Shown here: in pieces, positions 1 through 14,054 of the stretch
Numbering within the stretch: position 1 is the first letter of the stretch
How the letters are laid out: each line of letters opens with the position of its first letter
Origin: Pteria penguin
Lineage: Eukaryota > Mollusca > Bivalvia > Pterioida > Pteriidae
Reading direction: 5' to 3'
Length of the DNA stretch: 64,000 bases
NCBI GenBank assembly: GCA_035048485.1
Contig: CM068586.1
Location: 52,566,167 to 52,630,166, forward strand
The notes under the pieces: model-generated
Told to the model about the DNA's origin: nothing
The model's database searches: none
Seen by the model: the letters and a program-made list of their open reading frames with translations, nothing else
Position numbers and translations under genes: made by a program

Positions 1-891
1 TACTAAAATTCACTCTATCAAGTCTTTTGACTTTTCGACTCTTTACACAACGATCCCTCATTAGAAATTAAAAGACAGATAGCGAAAATTATTCAAAATG
101 CATTTACTAGTAAAAACGGAAACCGCAAATTCAAATATATAGTAATAGGCCACGATAAAACTTACTTTGTTAGGGAAAATTCTGATTCCAAAAATAAATA
201 CACTGAAACAGCTGTCATCCAGATGTTGAACTTTCTTATCGATAACATTTTTGTGGTGTTTGGAGGTAAGGTTTTTCAACAAATTGTCGGCATTCCAATG
301 GGCACTAACTGTGCTCCGCTTCTGGCTGATATATTCCTTTACTCATACGAAGCTGAATTCATTCAGTCTTTGCTTTCGCAAGGAAAAAAACAATTGGCTC
401 TTGGCTTCAATTTTACTTACAGATATATAGATGACTTGCTTTCAATTAATAATCCTTCATTCGCGGATTACCTTAGCATCATCTATCCAAGTGAACTTGA
501 GGTCAAAGAAATCACAGAAAATAGTAATTCTACTTCGTATTTAGATATTATGTTGTCTTTCGACATTAATGGTCAATTGAACACCTCACTCTATGACAAA
601 CGTGACGATTTCAATTCCGCTATCACAAACTTTCCTTTCATAATTAGCAACATTCCATCATCGCCCGCATACGGCGTATTCATATCTCAGTTAATACGTT
701 ATTCCAGAGCATGTTCAAATTACAGTGACTTTGTTCTGAGGGCTAGGCGACTTTCAGTTAAGCTGCTCAACCAGGGTTATATATGTGCTAGACTAGCAAC
801 GTCACTGAGGAAATTCTATGGTCGTTACGAGACTCTTATTACTCCATATGACATCTCGTTATCCAGACTTTTAAATGATATTCTGGACTGA
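1..891 (+). pseudogene. Penelope-like reverse transcriptase, 3' part, one frameshift
   Basis: This is the catalytic half of a retroelement reverse transcriptase. Bases 2-61 read in frame 2 (ends LYTTIPH) and the reading continues in frame 1 from base 61 to the stop at 891, so there is one frameshift near 61. From the Met at 223 the motifs are GIPMGTNCAPLLAD (about residues 23-36), the catalytic YIDD (bases 424-435) and a thumb-like region with LYDKRDDF and AYGVFISQLIRY. The family resembles Penelope-like RTs; that assignment rests on motif style and on the direct repeats of the related copy at 32.7-35.0 kb. The protein ends soon after the RT and no GIY-YIG endonuclease follows it. An N-terminal domain, if any, lies outside the window. 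The long intact reading frame suggests a fairly young insertion. Confidence 0.75.
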
Positions 892-1165
892 GACCGATTC
901 CGATCATTTTACACAGATTTGACACCTTCTATACTAGAAGGTTACCTACTTCGACTTCTCCATATATAAATACATATGGAATTTACACGATCTGACTCTT
1001 TCTACTGGGTATATGTGACGGGTGTTGCTAGCAAACAGGAGATGCTCACTCTCCCCGGGCACCTGATCTTACTCCATCACAGGGGTTCACATATGCTCTT
1101 CAAGTAGACATATTTTGTTATTTTCCATTTGTTTTTCATTTTCACTGATTTTGTATGTCCTCTGG
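892..1165 (+). mobile_element. 3' tail of the Penelope-like element
   Basis: This is the untranslated tail directly after the RT stop. Its core at 1013-1076 (GTGACGGGTG, then AGGAGATGCTCACTC, then GGGCACCTGATC) recurs without the RT at several other places in the window, so those copies look like solo tails of the same element type. Confidence 0.55.
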
Positions 1166-2404
1166 TTTTATGATTTTTGGACTTGTGCTTTGGATTTATC
1201 CATCATCTCTACATTACACAAAAGTTTAGAATATTCTTGATTTAGAATAATCATGATAAGAATAGATCATAGCACGATGGTCATTCATAGAGTCTAAGAA
1301 ATGATATCTGAAACCAGATGACCCGGAAGGAGTTAGATCATTTTAAGGTCAGTCGCCATTATAGGCCAAAGACAAAGACATTTGAATGATTCAACATTGC
1401 ACACATGAGATAAAAGGTGGACAAAAGCTATCCAATTTACCGAGTAATGGATAATCTGAACAGTACAGGACTGAGAGGCAAAATCCCCCCAGTAAAATAA
1501 AACAACAAACTAAGCAAACCAAGTACAAACGTTCAGTAGATGTCACAAGAATATTTTATTACACTGAAATGACGGCGCTAGCTTACAACCGTCTGTAAAG
1601 TACAATGTAACATTGATGATAACATCGTTATACAAGACTTTTTAGTCCCTATTGCCAATTTAGTAACCATTAAATTTCCTTGAACACCACATCAAGTATC
1701 GACGTGGGACGAGGATGTCTGTTAGAACAGCTATTGTCTCCCATTACATCACTGAATGAGCGCTGGTATCCTTTGAAGAAGATTAAATCGTATTTATACC
1801 TGGTGTTTTATTTCATTTATTACGTTGGTGAACATGACAAATAGAGTTTTTGAAGTATTTTAATTGGTCTTTGAATATAATACATTCAGTGGTATTCTGT
1901 AGAATTTATATTTGTAAAGGTAAAAGTATGATATTTTGTGTTCTGATGACCATCAGCATAAATTAGAGCAGAGTTAAGAAGATTTTGATTGCACTTTTTG
2001 ATTGGTTGTCTGGACAAAACAGTGCACATAAAGTGCAGTTTTAAAGGTTAACCCTACATTTTATTGTATCTAAACTGCTTACACATCTATATATCTGCGC
2101 AACGAGAAACATAATGTAACAAAACTTGGAATAAACTATCCATTGCACTTGATTAGAATTGGAAACTGTGCATTTATATGTACAAAACAAACCTAAATTA
2201 AACACACTGCAAAGTAGAATGAAAGAAAGATTTGCAAAAGCTCATGAGATGTAATTAATTTAACTGCGATGTAATGATCTTTGCAATTTGAAATAAGTGC
2301 TTACATTAATTTACCTCTACTCACTGGTCACTATAAAGATCTTCTATAAAGAAGAAATAAGGGAAATTTGCGATAGGAAATAAGAAAGTCGTCACGTTTA
2401 TCAT
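1166..2404. other. Intergenic, nothing recognised
   Basis: AT-rich sequence with no supported gene, no long open frame and no repeat I can tie to other parts of the window. Confidence 0.5.
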
Positions 2405-2685
2405 ATATTGATTTGGCTTATAGATTAAGGAGGATCAGATATTTTGATAACTTCATTTTGCCGGATCTAAAATTGTCAAACGTCTTCTACATCAACAATA
2501 TGACTCTAAGATCATCGCTAAGACTATTGGTCTTGTTTTGGGCCCGTATACAGCCTCATGCCGACTTCTCCGTGAGCGTTGCACACTGACTGACAGGGCG
2601 GTTGGGCTCCATCACAGGCTTGTCTAAACTTTTTCAGAGAAGGCATAGACCTCGTACTCTTGCATTAATTGTTACCAAGTTTAAT
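2405..2685 (+). pseudogene. Relic of second Penelope-like RT family (3' end)
   Basis: The stretch aligns by eye with 34290-34590, the 3' end of the degenerate RT copy downstream. Shared landmarks are GATTTGGCTTATAG versus GATCTTGTGTACAA, an AATATGACTCTAAGATCATC block versus AATATGACCCAGAGATCATC, and a terminal TTTTTCAGAGAAGG versus TTTTTCAAAGGAGA. It is too decayed to translate. Confidence 0.5.
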
Positions 2686-3411
2686 TGTGCATCTTCTTGG
2701 TGACATCTGCCCTACAGCTAAGTCAAATGTCTTTCCCTTTCAAATATCATACACACATTCGAGAAATGCGTACAGAATACAATATTTTGTAATATATGTT
2801 ATATTTTTATGAATTTGAAGACTGATAAAAGCAATGCTCCCATTTTATCTGCAAATTAAGGCTGAATAACATATATTCATTGCTATTATCTACCCCCCCC
2901 CTCCCCCCAAAAAAACCAAACAAAACAAAAACAACAAAAAAGAAAGCCCCCAAAACACAAAACAAAAAACCCCTAAAAACCAAAAACAACACAGAACAAA
3001 ACAGAACAAAGTCATCATCTTTTTACATAGCATAAATAACTACTATTCCATCGAAAGACCCTTCTGTTATTCTGACAATTTTTTATCTACATTTGGAAAC
3101 GGCTTTACTATAAATGTTATCTTACTACTGCTAACTCTGAAAATCGCTGCAAACGATTCTAAATATCTATTTCAGTATAGAAATACACACAGGTAACAGC
3201 GTGGATTAATTACCGTAAATGTCCACTGCGATATATTATTGTTAGAGCCATAGTCATGTGACACCAGTTACTTTGGGGGGTTTTTTTACATGTGACACAA
3301 GTTACTTTCGTATTTTACATTTACTTGCTTACTTCTCACAGCGCCGTTGTAATACAGGACTTCACACGTGTTGTTAATTGAATATAAATATCACTGGAAC
3401 ACTTTATACTT
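2686..3411. other. Intergenic with C-run and A/C-rich tract
   Basis: There is no gene. A poly-C run followed by an A/C-rich low-complexity tract lies at 2892-3002; open frames across it are compositional artefacts. Confidence 0.5.
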
Positions 3412-3578
3412 CAGTGGCGGATCCAGGATTTCCGAAAAAGGGGGGGGGGGGGGCGCATGGGTATTAGCCAAACTTCTCAGTAATTTTTGGTGCAAAATCT
3501 GGATTTTTACTAGTAAATATGTGACCAAAAGGGGGGCCCGGGCCCTCCGCCCCCCCCCCAACTCTAAATCCGCCACTG
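3412..3578. mobile_element. MITE with CAGTGGCGGATC-type inverted ends
   Basis: It starts CAGTGGCGGATCCAGG and ends CTAAATCCGCCACTG, which are inverted copies of each other. The 5-bp repeat TACTT touches both ends and fits a target-site duplication. Internal G and C runs flank a core (TTAGCCAAACT, GTGCAAAATCTGG, AGTAAATATGTGACC) that is shared with the copy at 23325-23476. It is non-autonomous; I cannot assign a transposase superfamily. Confidence 0.7.
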
Positions 3579-4754
3579 TACTTACTAAATTGACAATTAC
3601 TCGTATAAAGCAGAATATATCTCAAGTGTTGATTATACGAGACAGGCAATTATCTAGAAAACTTATGGGAATCGTCCGATGGAATCAAAAGACCCCTCTG
3701 TTATAGAGGCGATTTTTCTTGACATTTCTATTCCTTACTCAGTTTACACTGCCATTTTCTGAGGGATAGCTTTATCTACAGACTTTATCTGTCAGCTGCT
3801 TGTTTTCAAAATCACATCAAGCAGTTTATAAAAAAACTGACTTTGAAAAATTTGGGTCTACAGGGAAATAATATAAAAACATTATATTTTAAATATTTCC
3901 TCGAATGCACCGTCTGTGTCAATACTAGATTCTCAATTTTCGTTGTCGTTTTCTACACGTTAAGCTCTTGAAAACAATGAATAGATGGCTATTATCAACC
4001 TGTTCTATTGATGTCACTATTTCAGTTTAAAATTTTTAAGTGAAGTGAAACCTTTTTATTAAATTTTAGTGTTAATGTTTCAAAAATATTACAAAATGAC
4101 TTAAATTATCAATTTCAAAATGAAAAAAAAATGAGATTCAGTGTTAAAGTGACAAAAGTATGAAAAATCAAGTTATATGAGTAACTGGGTGGTTAATCAC
4201 TTTTTTATTTATTTGTTGTCCTATGAAGAAGTCACATCAAAGTTGTGGTATGTATCTGCTTAAGCGTATTTTGTTTGGGTTTATAAGTAACTCTGCCCCC
4301 CCCCCCTTCGTTTTCCCCCTTTTTGTTAAACCTATCATCGTGACCTGGTCATTCCACTTTTCGTCGCATTTTGTGTGATGTGCAATTTAATTCAGGCGCT
4401 TTTTCGCATCAAATGCATGTGTTTGCATATTACCCCGGTTAAGAGTATGCGAAATCAATATATAGTATTCAAGAACAATACTGTCCTATTTTCTTTCTTT
4501 CTTTTGTAAGATAGTAACTCTCCATATTGCGTCAGCAAAAGGTAAGCTCATATTTTTTTTTTGTTATTCAGTTTTAAAATCTACTCTCTAGGTATAATCT
4601 TACTGTTAAAAATTACGTGTCAGTCTGTATATTAACCCGAAAATTGTGTTCATGCATATTTTTGCACGCCATGGGTGCTGTGCGTATACGTGTTATGTTT
4701 ATGGCAAATAAACGTCTGTGGCGAAGTGTTAAGAGCTTATTCGTCCTCGTACTC
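3579..4754. other. Upstream region of the monooxygenase gene
   Basis: AT-rich, with short poly-C (around 4297) and poly-T tracts. No promoter element stands out. An in-frame Met exists at 4617, but the start at 4755 fits the family better. Confidence 0.4.
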
Positions 4755-7700
4755 ATGGATAAGAGAAATCGTGTAAGAGTTTGTATTATTGGAGCTGGGG
4801 TTGCCGGAATCATTGCTCTCAAGGTATTTATTAGTCCTCTGCCAGTGAAACTATAGTGTTTGTCGTTGTCCGTCTGTCTGTCTGGATGGTTTCCAGACAA
4901 TAACTTCAGTGAGGAATGACCAATTTCATTGAAACTTCTTACAATGTTAGTTTATAAAAAGATCTAATGTGGGATTGATGTTGGGGTCATAAGATCAACT
5001 TTAAGGGTCACTCTTACTAAAAATAGACATTTATCACTATATTCCGTTTTCCAGAAGATAATTTGAGTTAGGAATGATTGATTTCTTTCAAACTTCATAT
5101 GTATATCTCTAAGCTGAGATTGATTTTGGGATCAAAGTGTAAATTCTGAGGATCAATGTCACTAAAAATTACATTTATTTCGGTTGCCAAATAATAACTG
5201 GAGTTAAGAACAATTGATTCTTTTAAACTTCATACAATGCTAGTTTATGTATAGGTCTAGGGTGCGATAGATTTTGGGGTCAAAAGGTCAACTTCAAGGG
5301 TCACTCTTACTACAAATTAAACATTTATCATTGTATTTCGGTTTCCAGATGACAGGAATGTTTGATTTCTTTCAAACTTCATACAATGCTAGCTCATGTA
5401 ACGGTTGATGGTGGGATTGATTTTGGGGTCAAAAGTTAATTCTAAAAATCACTGTTACTAAAAATAGACATTTATCACTACATTTCATTTGCCGGATAAT
5501 AACTTGTGTTAGGAATGATTGATTTCTTTTAAACTTCATATAAGGCTAGTTTATGTAGCTGTGTATTGTGAGATTAATTTACGGATCAAAAGGTCAATTC
5601 TAAGGATCACTGTTACTAAAAATAGACATTTGTCGCTGCATTCCGGTTGCCAGATAATCACTTCAGTTAGGAACATTTGATTTCTTTAACACTTCATACA
5701 ATGCTAGCATATGTATAGGTCTAGGGTGGGATAGAATTTCAAGTCAAAAAGTCAACTTTAAGGGTCACTGTTACAGAAAATATACATCAGCATAGTACAG
5801 ATGTAGACTTATTACTGAAAATAATTATCCATTATTTCAGTTTCCAGATGATGACTATAGATACTGATGCCAGATATGAAAGAAACGTTACTATATTTGT
5901 CTTGTTAGCATTTGGGAAGGTGATTTGTGTGATTTCGGTTCAATAATAGTGATGAAGTACTGTTTTGTGCATTTAAGTATATGGTCAAAAGGTTACAGGT
6001 TCCTGTTGAAAAAAAATAAATAAATGCAGTTCCAGATTTCTGTCTCTATTGTGTGGTTAAGCGGTTTCTGCCTTTTCCCTGTCAAATGACTATTTTATAA
6101 TCTTACATTTATCTATCATATTCTTTAAGAATATAGAACATATATACCTTTTAATTTTGTGCACCATATGCGCATTTCGACAAGTTATGTCTCTTTAGTG
6201 ATGCTCGTGGCCGAATGATTTGAATTCTCGTAATATATAAATATTTGATGAGCAGTGTTGAAGCCAAAATGACCGAAAAGTGAACCAAAGAATCTAAGGA
6301 CAGAGCTATGCTTGAGGGAGATACTCCTTAGTTTTAGAGTGATTTACTTAATTTAATAACTGAAAATTTGAAGTATATATTTTATGTCACTACAAAAGCA
6401 TTGAAAACTAGACTTATGATGTCCTCGGGACTATCAGTCCACCAGCAGTGACACCGGGTCTAGTGGTTATAACGAATATAGAACATATTTACCTTTTAAT
6501 TTTGTGCACCATATGCGCATTTCGACAAGTTATGTCTCTTTAGTGATGCTCGTGGCCGAATGATTTGAATTCTCGTAATATATAAATATTTGAAGAGCAG
6601 TGTTGAAGCCAAAATGACCGAAAAGTGAACCAAAGAATCTAAGGACAGAGCTATGCTTGAGGGAGATACTCCTTAGTTTTAGAGTGATTTACTTAATTTA
6701 ATAACTGAAAATTTGAAGTATATATTTTATGTCACTACAAAAGCATTGAAAACTAGACTTATGATGTCCTCGGGACTATCAGTCCACCAGCAGTGACACC
6801 GGGTCTAGTGGTTATAACGAATATAGAACATATTTACCTTTTAATTTTGTGCACCATATGCGCATTTCGACAAATTATGTCTCTTCAGTGAATGATTTGA
6901 ATTCTCGTAATATATAAATATTTGAAGAGCAGTGTTGAAGCCAAAATGACCGAAAAGTGAACCAAAGAATCTATCTAAGGACAGCTATGCATGAGGGAGA
7001 TACTCCTTAGTTTTAGAGTGACCTACTTTATTTAATAACTGAAAATTTGAAGTATATATCTTATGTCAGTACAAAAGTATATACTTCTTCTTCAATGTTT
7101 AATAAAAAATAATCCCAAACTACACAGCATTTTCGACATTAATATAGAAATTACCCCTTTAATTGTTACATATAATTATGTATTTCATATTTTGCTGTCA
7201 ATTTCATTAGAACTGTATATAATAAATATAAAACATATATACCTTCTAATTAAGTGCACCATATGCGCATTTCAACAACTTATGTCTCCTCAGTGATGCT
7301 CATGACCGAATGGTTGGAATTCTCATATCATATAAATATTTGAAGAGCAGTATTAAAACCAAAATGATCGAAAAAGTGAACCAAAGAATCTATCTAAGGA
7401 CAGAGCTATGCATGAGGGAAATACTCCTTGGTTTTAGAGTGATTTGTATAATTTCATGACGGAAAATTTAAAGTATATATTTCATGTCAGTACAAAAGCA
7501 CTGAAATGTAGACCGTCATTACAAAAGCACTGAAAACTAGGCATGATGCCCTCGGGAACTATCAGTCCATCAGCAGTGACACTGGCCTAGTGGTTATAAT
7601 AAATATAAACACAGAATTCAATCAATATCGAAGAAGTACCAAACCGTTAATCATTCTCAAAGTCCAAAGACAGATACAAAATCGTGTGAGTTTCAAAAAG

Positions 7701-10700
7701 GAACTGTTGTGAACCCCGAAATACTGAAAAATTCCGAGGTGAGACCAGGTGCCTAGGGAGAGTAAGCGTCTCCTGTTTGCATGCATCACCCGTCACAGCA
7801 GTTCTTAAGAAACATGTCAAAATCAAGAGTTTTGGTTTCCTAAGACTGTTTCATGTTGCTAATACGGTATTAGTCACTTCGATGGTACAGGTTGTGACAG
7901 CGGACGAGTGTTGCATGCAACACTGACTGTAAGCTTGTTACATATGACATATACATTGTAGTGAATGCTTGAAATACCCACATTAAAAGTTAGAAGCCCT
8001 AACACGTAATCATTGCTGACTGTATTTATTTATGCTAAATATTATACAAAGGTTTGCTTATTATGAAATGTGAGATTCCCTCCCCCGCCCCCACCCCCCA
8101 CCAAAAAAAAAAAAAAAAGATTCTGTCAACAAGAGGCCCAAATCGGCTTGTATCGCTCACTTTAGCACAATTTGTTCTTTCATTTAAAATTGACTCCTTG
8201 AAAAATTCACAGATACCTATATTCCCTTTCATACTTTGTGTGTGACAATTTGATAATGACCGTAAACTCTACAATGAATAGATCAAAATGGACAAACAGA
8301 AATATATGTGAAAACGATCAAGCCGATGTTTGAAAATCTTTCTTGAGTTCTTCAATGACTTAATTAGTGAACATACTGAATGTTACAAAACATTTAATAC
8401 ATGATAATCCAAGATAATAAAGGGTCTTGGTTACGTTTAGGGAAAGGGGTTATGAAACCTAACAGTAAAGAGTTTTGGATCGGGTTTTTTGTAAAATGTG
8501 TATCAAGATATGTGTTCTGTAGGTTCTAATGGTTACTTTTGTTACATTCAGAATATTGACCACTTTTCAAAGAAATGTGTATGCCCCTAAGGACCGAGTG
8601 TCCTCTGCTGGTGTTACAAACGATTACAATCTGCAATTATTGCAGTAAGTACCTTTCTTCACAAGCGCCTTCTTCCATACAACCTCCTAATCGTAGGAAC
8701 GTTGTCTGTCACGGAACCAAATAAGTGAACAATCTCGGGGATTTAAGTGAAGTGAAATAATCTTAGAAAGGATGTCTTAGAACATGCAAGCGCTTTTGCG
8801 TCACGAAAAACTTCGTTATTAAGACGTCAAGAAAGCCAGCCCGTAATCCTCAGATACTTTACTTAATCACGTGAATAGATATAAAGAAACCAAAATGGTA
8901 GAGGATTCACCTATCGTTACCTTGTTTAACCACAATTTTACCTATCTCTTGTAATCTCCACTTCTGTACGCCATCGGCCTGCGGCGCAAAACAACTAGCA
9001 AATAAGGTACGGTGAAATTTCTTCGATATATACAATATTTTAGCTTATATAACCCCGGTCTTCTAAACATAACTAAGGCCAAGTCGCTATAGACATTCAG
9101 TTGATAAAATAATCAGCACACAAAAAGGCATCAGAAATATTCTAATGTAATGCAGTTGTGTTCCCGACTTAGGACGGTCAATTGACATGATAATTGTCAC
9201 TTAATTGTGTGGTTAAACTGTTTTCGGACCCAGCCTTAACTAACCACAAAAGAGTATATATAAAATTCGATAAGTAATCTTCCATACAAATAAAGAAAAA
9301 AGGTTTCCATGCTACTCAATTTGCTTAGTTTTAAAGATATGAACACGAATATTATTATAAAATAAATATAAACACAAAAAAATGAGTGACATCAACACGA
9401 GTTAACCGTGATCTAACCGTCTGAAAAAGAACTAAGGTCCTTGATCTGTAGGAGTTCCCACTTACAGTCAAAGGGTAGCAGAGGTGCCTAATACAAGACT
9501 TCAAATTACCCTTGAAATAAATATTTTCTTATCAATCAGAAAAGAGATCGTAAAAGTGTTAAATATTTGATTGTAGAATTGATTTAAAAGCAACAACTCT
9601 TCAAAGACGCCCTTCTAGATCACGCTGGGGTATTCAGTTTATCGTCTATACATACGCTCTGTAAAAAAGTGAGGCCTATTTTGCCCTGCCCTAAATTCAA
9701 CCCTTGGCGAATCCTGTCGAAAATAGATAATTGTAAGGGATCTTAAGCACTTCATTCCTACCAAGTTTCGTGAAAAATATTTGGTTAATCTTGAAGAAGT
9801 CCATCAAAATTTCTTTTATTACACCCTAATATCACTCTCCCCTTTTTAATCCTAAAAATTGCAACGGCTGTATATAATAAATGTCAGGAAGAAAGATAAA
9901 AATACTGATTCAACTGTATGACAGAAGTGACCACAGAAATATACAGTATTTAATGTAATGATATGAAAAAACACGCAAGGACATTACAAAAACACTCGAT
10001 TATAGTGCAGATACGATACCGATTAGTACGTTCATTTGATATGACAACAGTCAATCAAGTATACGTGTATCAAATTGATGCACCATTTGCGTATTCGACA
10101 ACTTGCCTCTTCAGGGATGCTCAACGCCTAATCGTAAGTATAAATCTTAGAAGAGCGAACACATTGTCAAACTGACAAAAAAATGTTAAAAAAGACGTCA
10201 AAATGTCAAAAAAAAACCCAACCAAAATCCGAATTAATTTTTCTTAAGACACCCTTCTACAGTACTCTGACGCATTTCGTTTTAAAAAGGTGTTTCTAGA
10301 AAGAGGTACTCATTCAGCGGTTCTTCAGAAGTTGGAAATGTGAAAAGTTAAGGGACGGACGAAGAACACGCACCAGACAATGTAACATGACAATAGCCCA
10401 CGAACGCCTTCGTCTTCTGTCATATTGATAGGCACTTTTATATATTTTGCAGCACCTTACGAAAGGTTTATATCACTATGAACCGATCGTATTTGAGAAA
10501 TCAGCTGTACCAGGGGGCACTTGGGTGTACACTGAGAAAACTGGACTGAACGAATTCGGCTTACCCGTGCATACCTCAATGTACAAAGACTTAATGTACG
10601 TAAGATTAGGATTTTGTGATTGAATTAAAATTATCATAAAACTATATACATGTATTGACTTTTTAAAAAATGTTAAAGTTGAATAGGTGTCACAATATTT

Positions 10701-13700
10701 CATCATATAGATTATATAAATTACGTTCAAATAGAAATTAAGCCGGTGTGGCTTAGTGGATAAGGTGCTCGGATCGTGATCGAGAGGTGCCGGGTTCGGG
10801 TTCGACTCCCGCAATGGGCGCACCGGTGTTCTGTCTTTCGGATGAGACAGTAAAAACCGAGATTCCGTGTCACGGTAGGCGTGGCACGTCAAAGATCCGT
10901 CACTGCTTCGGGTGGGTCCCATGCAAAGGCCTAAACTTGTATGCAATACATCAGACAGATGCCGTCACCATATACGTAAAATAATCGTGGAGTGATGTAA
11001 AACAATAATCAATCAATCAATCAATCAATTCAAATAGAAATAAACATTTTATATGATACTATACCCATTAATCATTGCAGGATTACATCAGCAGAATTTC
11101 ATATATATCAATACTTATACGTTGCATCTGAACATATTAAAAATCATGGTATCCTCACACTGTAATCAAAACTAGTTCCGATTCCCTTTCAACAAATACA
11201 AATAAATATTAAAACATATATACGTTATATTTTGTGCACCAGATGCGCGTTTCCACAACTTATGTCTCTCCAGTGATGCTCATTGCCGAATGATTGGAAT
11301 TCTAATGACACATAAATATTTGAAGAGGAGTTATAACTGAAGTGACACAGCAATGTGTGAGGGATATACTCCTTAGTATTAGAGTAATTTACAAAATTAA
11401 ATTACTGAAACGTTTAAGAAAATATTTCACGTCTGTACAAACGCATTGAAAACTAGACTTGTGATGCTCTCGGGGAGTATCTGAATATAAGAACATATAT
11501 ACGTTATAATGAAGGTTGTGGTTTTCTTCATATTCTTTGTTTGTATATACCTCATAATCTACAAATAAATACTTAGTTTCCCGGTCGGCAGAACGCATGA
11601 CTTATGTGTTAACCAAGTTTTGCCACCATAAATTGTGTTATAAAATCATAATAACAACCCATCACGCAAATGCTGGCCATTTTTCAATGGTGTAAAACTA
11701 AACGTAGATAAATGCATACAATAATCTTTTTTAATCAAATGTTTACAGAACAAATTTCCCCAAAGAGTTGATGAAAATCTGTGATTTTCCGTATCCTGTG
11801 GAATGGCCTTCTTACCTTACGAGACAACAGATTCTACAATATCTGTATGACTACGTAGATCATTATGGTCTCGAACAGTACATCAGAGTAAGTATATCTT
11901 TATTCAATAAAATTGCTTTATTCAAATAAACCTTTGAATCGTAAAACCAAAATATATATGTTGTACAGTTGTTCTATTCATCCAACACACATTATTAATT
12001 GTATCCTTTCATCTCTGCCTGAATGGACTTTTTGTGTGACATGAGAAACGATTCTCTTATATACAAAACGACTCTCAGTCATCAAACACATCAAGAGTTA
12101 TATTTCCCTTTATTTTCCAAGTGCGTGAAAAATTATTTCTTTATCACACACGTATGGAAACTATGTTTCTTATCCGATCAAATGCTAGAGCTTTTCCTTG
12201 GTTTCATTTTGAATTGTAAGTTTGCACATAAAAGAAATTATAAGATGCTGACTACCTTATTTGAGTAGGACCGTTTATACTACTCATACTAGTTGTGATA
12301 TTTCCTGATTGTGACTATGAGTATACCATTACTGCTGAATGATAATAAATGACGGTGGGTATGGCCGGTCAACAGGGAATGCCTACTCCTCTGTAGCACA
12401 TGATCCAATCTCTGGTTCTTCTACAGTTCCATGGACACTTTCCCCTAATTTCGATTGTCCTCATTCCGTAATTTCACACATTGAAGAAGAAGAAGAAGAT
12501 GTTGATGATGATGATGATGATTATGACGACGACGACGACGATGATGATAACCAAGACGGCTACAGTAATGGTACTGATGTTATGATGATATGCATACGTT
12601 TTCAGACCCATACCTATGTTACTGAAGTCAAACCCGTCATCTGCAGTTTTACAGAAAAAGTTACCTGGAATGTGACATATTCTGGTGTCAGAGACCTAAA
12701 TAACACAAGGACTGATTCCTTCCATGCAGTAATAGTTTGCAATGGGTAAATGCAATTCATTGACATAATTCGACAATTTTATAATAATCATATGAGTATT
12801 AATTTAAACTACCGAATGCACATTTATAAAAATTTTAGTATGTCTTTTCGATTGATGCTCGAAGCAGAAAATCATGAAGTGAAGAATTTTTTTAAGAATA
12901 GTATATCAAAAGGAAGTAAGACATCTGATTCAAACACATAAAAAGAGTCGTCGGGTAAAGATTAAAAAATAAAAAGTAATAAATAGATAGATAGAAAAAA
13001 AAACCATTCCACCCCCCCCCTCCCAAAAAAACCAAATAAACAAATAAACAAACCCAAAATACTCTAATATTATCATGTTGTAATGCCGACTTATGTCGGC
13101 CATTTTTTTTTTACATATAAACGATAGGAATTACAAGGACATTGAGATGTGTATCTTTAGTTCCAAGATCTCGTAAACCGCTCTCTGACTGGTCACTTTC
13201 ATTGTTGCTAGATCTTGGTATTCGAGTGCATCATAGAGCAGTAAAAATTACTAGTTGAATTCTACTCAGTTGTAACCATCAATTGAATTAAAATAAATCC
13301 TTTCATCGCATCTATGCTTTACTGTGCATTTTGCTTTTTCTGTAGAGCATTTTTCAATATATGAATTAAAGAGTGAAATAATCGCATCGTTTGTACAGAA
13401 AGAAAGAGGTAATGTAGACTGAGTAAGAGTCACTGCTAGTTTATAAGTGAATTTGTTCTAGTTCTCGGTTGTATTTGTAAACAAGGTGATGGTAACGAGA
13501 GTATACATTTCATAGAAGTTAATGTAATTGAAATACCCATATTAAAGGCATCTTCTGTTATAGATTGTACATGTGTTTTGGTCAAAACCCTTTCTAGAAT
13601 GCTATCAGTGCTAAGAAATGAACAAAATATAATGAATATGATGAACAAATTAAGAATATGTTTTAGGAATAATGCAAAAGGATATATTCCAACAATAGAA

Positions 13701-13987
13701 GGATTGGATAAATTCCAAGAAACCTTATTACATGCTCACGAATATCGCACTCCGCAGAAGTTTGAGGGCAAGGTCATCGCTATTTTGGGGGCCAAAAATA
13801 CTGGAATAGATATTAGCTTACAGCTATCAACAACAGCCAAAAAGGTGAATTTTATTTCAAGAAATGACATATTTAATGCTGCTTAGCAACTGATATTTGA
13901 TTCTGTGGAGTACGGTGTAACATACGAAGGCACGTGGGGCTATGTACAGAAGGGGATTGTCTTAACGTTACGTCCTAGTGCACAACG

Positions 13988-14054
<67 letters not shown>

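Noticed and set aside
3368..3706. Open frames on both strands around 3.4-3.7 kb
   Set aside because: They are frames through the G- and C-runs of a MITE.
10745..10815. tRNA gene (also at 21369, 27403, 27928, 46560, 61660, 63460)
   Set aside because: A and B boxes are present, but acceptor stems do not pair and SINE bodies follow or target duplications enclose them.
12339..12605. Acidic poly-Asp protein in frame with FMO exon 4
   Set aside because: The Asp run is a GAT/GAC microsatellite in the intron, preceded by a solo retroelement tail; only the part from 12606 is exon.
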